Shown in pieces: positions 1 through 5,925 of a stretch of 19,183 nt of DNA. Source of the stretch: an uncultured Lachnospiraceae bacterium (GTDB lineage: Bacteria > Bacillota > Clostridia > Lachnospirales > Lachnospiraceae); the NCBI GenBank assembly GCA_910584915.1, contig CAJUDM010000043.1, positions 1 to 19,183 on the forward strand. Reading direction: 5' to 3'. The position numbers and the translations under genes are program-made. Below the pieces are notes generated by a model. That model searched no databases. It saw only the letters and a program-made list of their open reading frames with translations, and was not told the origin of the DNA. The first letter of the stretch is position 1; each line of letters starts with the position of its first letter.

Positions 1-1250
1 ATTTGCATATTTCCATGATATTTAGATACTATTTTGCGAATGCTTTTTATTCCAAACCCATGTTTGAATTTATTGGCTTTTGTGGTGCTTAGTATACCGC
101 TTTGCTCATCAAAAGGATTTTTCCTACTGGAATTAACAACAGTTATCACAACAAATGGCGTTTTTTCACGCCTGTAAGCACTAACCTCTATAAAAGAATC
201 CGGAATATGTTCGGCGGCTTCTATGGCATTGTCCAACAGGTTACAAAAAAGGGAAGTAATATCTGCATCAGCAATAAAATCAATAACTCCACTTCGGATA
301 TCTGCATGGAAAGAGATATGCTGATCAAGGCAGTTTCGCCCGTATCTTGTAAGGATTGCATTTAGTGTTTCATGGTTGCATAGTTGTGAAACTTCTTTCA
401 AATCGGAAGACCGCATTAACTCATGAATATACAGATTGATTTTATCGTGTTCCCTTTTATCGTTCAACGTATTTATAGATTGTAGATGTTTCTTTATATC
501 ATGTATTAAAATGCTCTGATTTTCATGTTGTGAAAGCAGCATCTCATAATATTGTGCGGAATCCGACTCTTTTTGGAGTAACAGCTGCATATCCATAAAT
601 TCCAGACTTTTTTTCCTGTTATACTGCTCTATTCCGAATATGAGCAGGTTAATTGTAAGCAGAAAGACAGCACTCAATGTAAGCATCCAGTTTAAGACGG
701 GAGAAAGGTCACAGGAATCGCTTATTTTTGTAAAGGTTACCATAACGAAAACAGAAGTTATGGGAATCAATGCTAATAAAAAGACTGATTTGTCTGGTCG
801 TTCATCATGGTTTTGCCGTCCTTTCAGAAAATGAAGCAGGATAAAAATAACTGTAAAAAACATCAACTTTGAAAATATGGCAAATAAGGCAAGAAAATGA
901 AAATTTTCCCCTCTCTCAAAAAAGTGTGGTGAAAAGAAACGAACAATATAGTATACCATTACTTCGCAGAGTATCATAACTGATGTCAGTATGGAAGAAT
1001 GGAAAAAAGCAGAACAGGTGTTCATGCAGTACCCTGTGATCAGGAAAATAAAATTAAATACAAAGTATAAAGCCACATTCAGCAATTTCGAATGAAAAAG
1101 GGAGACGAAAAACAAAATAAAATACAGGCCACACAGGATTACAGGCTCCTTTTTAGCAGTACGTCTGGCGGCAAAAAGGGTAGATGTGTATTGCCAAAGT
1201 ATAATAGCTTCTGTAAGAAAACTAAAAAAACACCAGATATTTTTCCCCAT
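1..1250 (-). CDS. GHKL-type sensor histidine kinase (AgrC-like), C-terminus cut by window edge
   Basis: Membrane sensor kinase of a two-component system, partner of the LytTR regulator just upstream. The reading frame is open from ATG 1250-1248 to the window edge (416 codons), so perhaps only the last few residues are missing. Residues 1-205 are hydrophobic with about six membrane segments. A short coiled linker leads to the phosphoacceptor box LIHDIKKHL (His250). The ATPase domain shows the N-box NLLDNAIEAA (about 338-347) and a G-box HGFGIKSI (about 397-404), the arrangement of AgrC/ComD/VirS-like peptide sensors. A GGGAG ribosome site precedes the start, 38 bases after the regulator stop, so the two form an operon. 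The signal is unknown: no AgrD/AgrB-like gene is visible here, though one could lie left of the window. Composition is AT-rich compared with the region after 3250. Confidence 0.9.
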   Translation of the reverse strand, partial: MGKNIWCFFSFLTEAIILWQYTSTLFAARRTAKKEPVILCGLYFILFFVSLFHSKLLNVALYFVFNFIFLITGYCMNTCSAFFHSSILTSVMILCEVMVYYIVRFFSPHFFERGENFHFLALFAIFSKLMFFTVIFILLHFLKGRQNHDERPDKSVFLLALIPITSVFVMVTFTKISDSCDLSPVLNWMLTLSAVFLLTINLLIFGIEQYNRKKSLEFMDMQLLLQKESDSAQYYEMLLSQHENQSILIHDIKKHLQSINTLNDKREHDKINLYIHELMRSSDLKEVSQLCNHETLNAILTRYGRNCLDQHISFHADIRSGVIDFIADADITSLFCNLLDNAIEAAEHIPDSFIEVSAYRREKTPFVVITVVNSSRKNPFDEQSGILSTTKANKFKHGFGIKSIRKIVSKYHGNMQ

Positions 1251-1288
1251 TGTATTTCTCCCTGCTTTTTTATGGTTATCCCCCAATT

Positions 1289-1996
1289 TTATCTTGTGCT
1301 TTCGAGATAAAGAAGATAAGCATCTTTAAAGGCACTGTATTTTCGTTTCGTCAGATATGCCCGAAACTGATGATCAGCCAGATGCACAAGGGAATGGTCA
1401 AAATCTGATATATGTTCAAAATTAACAATATAGCTGCGATGGGTCTGAAAAAAACAATTTTTGGGAAGCAGATTCAGCCAGTACTGCATATTATGAACAG
1501 ATTCAAAATCCTGCAGAGCAGTATGCACGGTTACTTTTCTTCCCTGAGCTTCAATCATGATGATTGATGAAGCAGAGAGTGTGTGAATGCCCTGCCTGGT
1601 TTCAACAGGCACTTTGACAGTTATGGTGTTGTACAGGTCAACCGCATCTTTCATATTGCGGAAAAAACGCTGCTTCTCCAAAGGCTTTGAAAGATAACGG
1701 AATACATGGAAGCGCATTGCCTCATCTAAATATTCGGAATACGAGGTGACAATAAAGATAATAATCCGGTCATTTGCTTTTTTCAATTCATTTCCCACGT
1801 AAATGCCATTGATACCGGGCATTTCTATGTCAAGGAAAAGGATATCTTTGTCACCTTTGTCCGCAAGGAGGGATTCCCCGTCAGAAAAGCAGACTATTTC
1901 GGGGCATTTTACAGATATTTTTTCAAAAAATGTCTTTATATATCCTTCCAGCTGTTCCATTACCAAAATATCATCATCACAGATTAGTATTCGCAT
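1289..1996 (-). CDS. LytTR-family response regulator (AgrA-like)
   Basis: Cytoplasmic response regulator of 235 residues. The N-terminal receiver domain (about 1-120) has the acidic pocket CDDD (7-9), the phosphoacceptor Asp56 in LFLDIEMPG, and the conserved Lys in YLSKPLE. The C-terminal LytTR DNA-binding domain (about 135-235) contains QGRKVTVHT and FFQTHRSYIVNF. The start was placed at ATG 1996 because GAGGTG sits six bases before it; a GTG three codons earlier would overlap that ribosome site. It lies directly before the GHKL kinase and is divergent from the lipoprotein gene, with about 220 bases between, so that lipoprotein is the obvious candidate target. No textbook AgrA direct-repeat pair was found in the gap. 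Confidence 0.92.
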   Translation of the reverse strand: MRILICDDDILVMEQLEGYIKTFFEKISVKCPEIVCFSDGESLLADKGDKDILFLDIEMPGINGIYVGNELKKANDRIIIFIVTSYSEYLDEAMRFHVFRYLSKPLEKQRFFRNMKDAVDLYNTITVKVPVETRQGIHTLSASSIIMIEAQGRKVTVHTALQDFESVHNMQYWLNLLPKNCFFQTHRSYIVNFEHISDFDHSLVHLADHQFRAYLTKRKYSAFKDAYLLYLESTR

Positions 1997-2068
1997 TGCA
2001 TTCACCTCACCATATTTCTTTCAGTATACATCAAGAAGTTGGGAAAACGCAAAAGAACTGCATGAAAA

Positions 2069-2121
2069 ACATTTTTTGGTTTATTTTTGGAGAAACACGC
2101 CCAAAAAAGAATAAAAAATGT
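2069..2121. repeat. AT-rich inverted repeat in the divergent intergenic region
   Basis: ACATTTTTT (2069-2077) pairs with AAAAAATGT (2113-2121), and TTTTTGG (2084-2090) pairs with CCAAAAA (2101-2107), giving a long interrupted stem around a 10-base loop. It lies between the regulator and lipoprotein starts. It could be a regulatory dyad or an RNA hairpin; without a clean U-tract it is not a convincing terminator. Confidence 0.5.
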
Positions 2122-2139
2122 CGTTTCATACCAAAACCA

Positions 2140-2167
2140 TTGCAATTATGGCGGATAAAAGGATAAT
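2140..2167 (+). promoter_or_regulatory. Candidate sigma-A promoter for the lipoprotein gene
   Basis: A -35-like TTGCAA (2140-2145) is followed after 16 bases by GATAAT (2162-2167), which matches five of six -10 positions. It points at the lipoprotein start 48 bases downstream. It is judged by eye only. Confidence 0.45.
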
Positions 2168-2214
2168 AGGAACTGGCATTGTGCCGTAGAAAAATTAAAA
2201 GCGAGGAGAGAAAA

Positions 2215-3054
2215 ATGTTAAAGAAAATAATTGGTACAAAAGGAACTTTTTTATTAGCAGGAGTGATAATGATGGTATCATTATCGGGCTGTGGAAATGA
2301 CCAAACGGAACAGGATAGTGCTGGTACTATCATTTATGAAGAAGAAGCGTCCGAAAATCAAGAAACAGAACATTCAGAACAGACAGGAACGGAGGATAAA
2401 ACGGACAATACGGAAACGAAAGCTACGACCAAAGAGGAAACTCCGGGTACTGCCCAATCAGAAACGAAAGAAACCACAACGCAAAGTGAAGTAGTGTCAC
2501 AGTCACAGACAGAAAATACATCTGTTACACTCACTGACAAAGAAAAATCGTTTTTGGCACAGATATGCAATGAGTTGGCTGATTTCAATTCCGGGACAAC
2601 AATGGACGAAAAATTTTGGCGTGATTTTCTGTTTAATTCTTATACCGGCGCATCATCAGAAAATGCGGCAACAGAGCAGGTATACCGAGAGGACTTGGGA
2701 TTTGAGGAAACAGTTGTAAAAGTAAGTTTGCAGGAAGCGCAGGAACGTGTAAAACTGGTTTTTGGTGTTAATCTGCCGGATTTAACTCCCTCTTTTGAGG
2801 ACATGGAAAAAGGTCAGACGGCTTTTTACTATAAAGACGGCTATTACTATATTGGCGTTTCTGGTCTGCCGGATTATCAATATACATTTTCAGAATGTAC
2901 TGCGGACAAGGAAAATAATACAAATACCATTGTAAAGTATACCATTGATTTTATGGGCGAGAGTAATGTGGGTACAGTAACCCTTAGCATTTCACCCGAA
3001 AATAATGCAAATGGTTTTGTCATTTGTTCAAAGAAAACAGAATTTGTAAAATAA
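2215..3054 (+). CDS. Secreted lipoprotein with Thr/Glu-rich linker, unknown function
   Basis: A 279-residue surface lipoprotein. The signal sequence begins MLKKIIGTKG, has a hydrophobic core and ends in the lipobox LSGC (Cys26), the predicted lipidation site. Residues about 30-110 form a low-complexity linker rich in Glu, Thr, Ser and Gln, typical of a flexible spacer across the cell wall. The C-terminal part (about 115-279) looks folded and carries aromatic patches such as FYYKDGYYYIGVSG; I do not recognise its family. The start is ATG 2215, with GGAGAG just upstream; an in-frame GTG at 2179 lacks that support. It is divergent from the LytTR/GHKL pair and followed 34 bases later by a truncated SnoaL-like gene. 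It may be regulated by, or sense a signal for, that two-component system; this is inferred from position only. Confidence 0.75.
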   Translation: MLKKIIGTKGTFLLAGVIMMVSLSGCGNDQTEQDSAGTIIYEEEASENQETEHSEQTGTEDKTDNTETKATTKEETPGTAQSETKETTTQSEVVSQSQTENTSVTLTDKEKSFLAQICNELADFNSGTTMDEKFWRDFLFNSYTGASSENAATEQVYREDLGFEETVVKVSLQEAQERVKLVFGVNLPDLTPSFEDMEKGQTAFYYKDGYYYIGVSGLPDYQYTFSECTADKENNTNTIVKYTIDFMGESNVGTVTLSISPENNANGFVICSKKTEFVK

Positions 3055-3088
3055 CTCTTTTTCAAAAATATCAGAGGGAGGGCATTAA

Positions 3089-3250
3089 ATGAATGACAAA
3101 GAATTAGTAATTCAATTTTTTATGGTGGGCTGCCAAAATAAAAATTATGGTTTTGTTTTGCAATGCTTATCCGAAAATTATATCGACCATAGTCCTGCCG
3201 GGGCAAGAAGCAACCAAGAAGCGGTGAATATTCTGATTGCTGTTTCAAAA
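3089..3250 (+). pseudogene. SnoaL-like (NTF2-fold) protein, truncated at a rearrangement junction
   Basis: The first ~50 residues read as a SnoaL/ester-cyclase-like protein (NDKELVIQFF, LSENYIDHSPAGA, NQEAVNIL). The family is normally about 120-150 residues with a cone-shaped NTF2 fold. A good ribosome site (GGGAGGG) precedes ATG 3089. After about residue 53 the similarity ends and the frame runs into the antisense of a helicase gene, stopping at 3346. Base composition changes at the same place. The gene therefore lost its last two thirds and is probably dead. Its original role is unknown. Confidence 0.65.
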
Positions 3251-3816
3251 ATACACCTCTGTCATGATATCGTCCGGGACGTTGTCCCTGACCGCCCGCT
3301 CCTTCCTCGCCGCCAGCGAATCGGTGATATTGCTCAGATCTTCTGAATTGCAGGAAACGACAGCCACCGTGCTGTCGGGGGACTCTCTGGTGACGACCGC
3401 CAGAAAATTGAGGATCATTTCCGTCTTTCCGGTGCCGGGAGGTCCCTGGCCCAGCGTGACGGGCTGAACCAGGCCGTTCTGAATGGCTCTTCGCTGCGCA
3501 TCGTTCAGTAGCAGCAGGCTTTCTATATAAGCGTTCGCCCCTTCGCCGAATCGGCGGCTTATTTCACGCTCCAACGCTTCCTTTTCGTTCGGTGTGAACG
3601 AAAGCTTCTTTTCGTGGAAATAGCCCCGGATCAGATCGCTCTCAAGTCCTGGTGCTCTCCGTAAAAGGCTCTGTAGAGAGAATAGGCCTCCTGTTCCGGT
3701 TCCCCGTTTTCAGCTGTGATGGCCTCCGTCTCTTTCTCCCCCTTTTTCTCCGGCTTTTTCCCTGCCTCTTTCGCGGCTTCCACAAAATATCTCTTCCGTA
3801 GATCCTGAGTAGTCAT
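3251..3816 (-). pseudogene. SF1 (DNA2/UPF1-like) helicase, frameshifted and 3'-truncated
   Basis: Two reading frames together give the N-terminal part of an ATP-dependent helicase. ATG 3816 opens a 61-residue piece with a charged Lys/Glu-rich stretch that ends at TGA 3633-3631. The continuation GLESDLIRGYF and onward is in another frame, so one base change near 3640-3650 breaks the gene. The second piece has the helicase sequence LLLNDAQRRAIQNGL followed by the Walker A motif GPPGTGKT and VVSCNSE. Walker B and all later motifs are missing because the sequence ends at the junction near 3250. A full member would be many hundreds of residues. The start lies 12 bases after the DUF1848 stop, suggesting a former operon. 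An assembly error could explain the frameshift but not the truncation. Confidence 0.75.
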
Positions 3817-3828
3817 TTTTCCTTTTCC

Positions 3829-4770
3829 TCAATCAAATAAAGTAAGCTGCCTGTAACCCTGTTTATAGGATCTTACCGGCCTGTCGGTGATCTTGTCCGT
3901 CTCCTTTATGCCGTCGCAGAGAAGCGGAGAATGAATATCGCAGGACCTCCTCCTGTTCGCGGCGACATTCGGACGAAAGTTTGCATAGCAGTAGATACAG
4001 CCGTGAGGGCAGGTGTCATAGGAACCGATGTCGTCACATTTGACGCAGCCGCAGTGCTCGCGCTGCTTATCACCGCCGACAAGCAGCGATGCGCCTGTAA
4101 TGCGCTCGATCAGCGCCCTGTCAATGCAGCTGTTATGCTCGATTCCATGCTTTGCAAGGTCGATGGCCTCCGCACAGGTGGCAAGCACAAGTCCGTTTTG
4201 TTTTCCGATGCGGGCAAGTTCCCCGGCGAAGCCGTCAAGCTCCTCCGCGGAAAGGCAGCGGACGTTCAGCCGGTTCAGATTACTGCCGTTCTTCGCGGGG
4301 TAAACGTCCACAAAGCTGAACACGCATTTCTCGGTATACGCCCCGAGAGCGGAGGCTGTTTTTTCAAAGCTTTTTAAGTGATATTCAGGAGTGTACCGAT
4401 CGGAGAACAGGATCGGATCATATCTCCATATCACCCGCTCTCTGCCGATCATTTCGGAGAGCCTCATAAATGTCTCAAGCCGCTCGGAGAGCTCCGGGAC
4501 ATACGGTTCAGCCTCCCTGCCATAATCGTTTACGGTGAACTGAAAATAGTAGTCATATCCCTTTAACTGCTCGAGCTTATCCATCATCGGAGCGGCATTT
4601 TTTGTCCAAAACACGATACAGTCCACCACCTCAGGGGAAATCGTGATCCGGCTCACCTGGTGCGCGTTCATCGGGTTTCTCACACATACAAAGCCCTCCC
4701 GGACGCGCTCATAAAACCATTCAGAATAAAACGCAGGAATATCGGTCCGCCTGCTCACGCTTAAGATCAT
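3829..4770 (-). CDS. DUF1848 family protein with C-terminal CX3CX2C motif
   Basis: A 313-residue protein matching the DUF1848 pattern: N-terminal SVSRRTDIPAFYSEWF, then VFWTKNA, DYYFQFTVNDYG, VIWRYDPILF and VFSFVDVYP. The C-terminal third is cysteine-rich, with Cys240, 242 and 245 followed by CPHGCIYCYANF, in which Cys254, 258 and 261 form CX3CX2C, the iron-sulfur ligand pattern of radical-SAM enzymes. Here the motif is near the C-terminus rather than the usual N-terminal position, so a metal-binding or radical-SAM-like role is likely but the reaction is unknown. The gene appears intact. It is preceded by a plausible promoter (4839-4867) and followed by the broken helicase. AGGAG lies about ten bases before ATG 4770. 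Confidence 0.88.
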   Translation of the reverse strand: MILSVSRRTDIPAFYSEWFYERVREGFVCVRNPMNAHQVSRITISPEVVDCIVFWTKNAAPMMDKLEQLKGYDYYFQFTVNDYGREAEPYVPELSERLETFMRLSEMIGRERVIWRYDPILFSDRYTPEYHLKSFEKTASALGAYTEKCVFSFVDVYPAKNGSNLNRLNVRCLSAEELDGFAGELARIGKQNGLVLATCAEAIDLAKHGIEHNSCIDRALIERITGASLLVGGDKQREHCGCVKCDDIGSYDTCPHGCIYCYANFRPNVAANRRRSCDIHSPLLCDGIKETDKITDRPVRSYKQGYRQLTLFD

Positions 4771-4838
4771 TTTACTGGTACTCCTTGTCTTTAGATAAGA
4801 ATTTCTTTGGACCCCGCGCCTGTATACAGAGCAATATC

Positions 4839-4867
4839 ATTATAAGCCATGTCCGGCGCATAGTCTA
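4839..4867 (-). promoter_or_regulatory. Sigma-A promoter for DUF1848
   Basis: On the minus strand TAGACT (4867-4862) and a perfect TATAAT (4844-4839) are separated by 17 bases, about 70 bases upstream of the DUF1848 start codon. Confidence 0.6.
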
Positions 4868-5031
4868 CCGCGCTGCGCACTTTTCCTCTAAATATCTTTT
4901 TCGAGCGGATATTTCCGAACGATCGACATGGATGAGCACCTCCTCTTTCTTTCATAACAGGTTTCTTCCGAAGGGAATCAATTCCTTTCGCTATCTTCCA
5001 ATATATCATTTACAGAGCGATAGAAAGAATC

Positions 5032-5110
5032 GAGTAGGGAAGATTTATCTTCCCCTACTCGCCGCGCGACCCGCACGCCGCACATGCGGCATACTTCCTC
5101 TGTGCGGGTC
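5032..5110. repeat. Nested palindromes forming a strong intergenic RNA/DNA structure
   Basis: Three inverted repeats occur within 80 bases. GAGTAGGGAAGA (5032-5043) pairs with TCTTCCCCTACTC (5048-5060) with one bulge. GACCCGCAC (5068-5076) pairs with GTGCGGGTC (5102-5110). Inside the latter, GCCGCA (5077-5082) pairs with TGCGGC (5085-5090). The GC-rich content and layout suggest a dispersed repeat or structured RNA; I cannot name it. Confidence 0.55.
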
Positions 5111-5123
5111 TGCGCATAAACAG

Positions 5124-5157
5124 AAAAGACAGCCCGCCTAAAACAGACTGTCTTTTT
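5124..5157 (+). terminator. Rho-independent terminator-like hairpin
   Basis: AAAAGACAG (5124-5132) pairs with CTGTCTTTT (5149-5157), and the plus strand runs into seven T residues. The minus strand has only four T residues after the stem, so it may act weakly for the toxin-antitoxin transcript. No plus-strand gene ends here; it may close a transcript of the palindromic block. Confidence 0.55.
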
Positions 5158-5216
5158 TTAATCTTCCCTTTTTTACTAATACATTTATTAGCACATTGTA
5201 CATCGTTTGCCACCCT

Positions 5217-5411
5217 CTAATCGTAATGTCCCCTGCATGAGATAATCACTACCGTTTCTTTCTCCACTGCATAGACAACCCTGTGCTCGTCATTGATACG
5301 GCGGCTCCAAAATCCGCTCAAATTATCTTTCAGCGGCTCTGGCTTGCCAATGCCCTCAAAGGGGCTTCTCCGTATGTCTTTTATCAACATATTGATGCGC
5401 TTTACCTGCAT
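5217..5411 (-). pseudogene. YoeB/Txe-family mRNA interferase toxin, N-terminally truncated
   Basis: A 64-residue protein matching the YoeB family from about residue 23 of the 84-residue E. coli protein onward (PFEGIGKPEPLK, LSGFWSRRI, DEHRVVYAV, CRGHYD). Family catalytic residues are all present: Glu and Lys in KPEPLK, Arg in EHR, and the final His-Tyr. The first beta strand and helix, about 22 residues, are absent. The frame cannot extend upstream because the antitoxin stop TAG is in the same frame two codons before ATG 5411. Intact YoeB cleaves mRNA in ribosomal A sites. Without the N-terminal fold this copy is probably inactive or much weakened. It sits six bases after the antitoxin gene, the normal antitoxin-toxin order. 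Confidence 0.75.
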
Positions 5412-5417
5412 AATCCC

Positions 5418-5684
5418 CTATTCCTCAATCAGTTCATGTTCCGCCAGTTTCAGCCGCCCTGCCTTGTAGTCTTCCATTTTCTTTTCCAGATATCGGATAT
5501 TGCTTTTGCTGTAAAAGGGGTCTGGGTCTGCAGTGATTTCAAAGGGGATTCTTCTTTCCTGTGCCACTTTCGTGCAGAAAATGGTGATTGCTGTGGTAAG
5601 GTTCATTCCCATTTTCCGGCAAATTTCTTCTACAGATTCTTTCAGTTCTGCATCCATACGAAAATTTACGCTTGTCTGTGCCAT
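5418..5684 (-). CDS. RelB/DinJ-family antitoxin
   Basis: An 88-residue antitoxin. The N-terminal ribbon-helix-helix DNA-binding segment is SVNFRMDAELKESVEEICRK followed by MGMNLTTAITIFCTKVA, the classic RelB/DinJ pattern. The C-terminal half (IPFEITADPDPFYSKSNIRYL and beyond) is the flexible toxin-wrapping tail. ATG 5684 was chosen because AAAGGAGGTG lies six bases upstream. The upstream promoter overlaps a palindrome, fitting autorepression by the antitoxin alone or with its toxin. With the toxin gene damaged, the antitoxin may persist as a stand-alone repressor or as protection against a related toxin elsewhere; that is inference. Confidence 0.85.
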   Translation of the reverse strand: MAQTSVNFRMDAELKESVEEICRKMGMNLTTAITIFCTKVAQERRIPFEITADPDPFYSKSNIRYLEKKMEDYKAGRLKLAEHELIEE

Positions 5685-5742
5685 ACGTTGCACCTCCTTT
5701 ACGTCCACTTATATTATAGAAAGCAAATGCAGCTTCCGATAA

Positions 5743-5775
5743 GATATATTATATCATGTTTCGAGTATTTGTAAA
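5743..5775 (-). promoter_or_regulatory. Promoter with overlapping palindrome for the antitoxin-toxin pair
   Basis: On the minus strand TTTACA (5775-5770) and a perfect TATAAT (5753-5748) are 16 bases apart. The -10 box lies inside a perfect 13-base palindrome (arms GATATA and TATATC, 5743-5755), a plausible ribbon-helix-helix operator. Confidence 0.6.
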
Positions 5776-5843
5776 GTGATTTCTTTATATTTTTATATAT
5801 TTTCTTTGCATATTCCCCCTATTTCTTACAATTTATGCTTTTC

Positions 5844-5918
5844 TCACCCATCTTTTTTCTTCCACCACACATTTATCCAAAGCATCTGCCAAAACGTTGC
5901 GTCAAACTCAGACGGCAT
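5844..5918 (-). CDS. Possible 24-residue small protein downstream of guaA
   Basis: An open frame starts seven bases after the guaA stop: MPSEFDATFWQMLWINVW and then WKKKDG. It is unusually rich in tryptophan (four) and ends in a basic tail. A GGGGAG stretch touches the ATG but the spacing is too short for a normal ribosome site; translational coupling to guaA would be needed. I do not recognise it. It may be a chance frame or the remnant of a gene at the guaA 3' integration site. Confidence 0.25.
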   Translation of the reverse strand: MPSEFDATFWQMLWINVWWKKKDG

Positions 5919-5925
5919 CTCCCCA

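Larger units (their letters stand above)
4868..5216. other. Intergenic stretch without a convincing gene
   Basis: No credible coding region was found here. Short open frames on both strands lack family features. A minus-strand GGAGGTG followed by ATG at about 4929 opens only 13 codons, possibly a leader or a remnant. The right half contains the palindromic block at 5032-5110 and the terminator at 5124-5157, listed separately. Confidence 0.5.

Noticed and set aside
2006..2214. AgrA-type paired direct repeats
   Set aside because: One partial match (AAGTTGGG near 2036) has no partner at the expected spacing.
3631..3660. Programmed frameshift in the helicase gene
   Set aside because: No slippery heptamer or downstream structure is evident, and the gene is truncated anyway, so a simple mutation is more likely.
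4785..5141. A 118-codon open frame on the plus strand
   Set aside because: It runs through the DUF1848 promoter and the palindromic block and shows no protein-like pattern; the Cys/Arg-rich end is explained by the hairpins.
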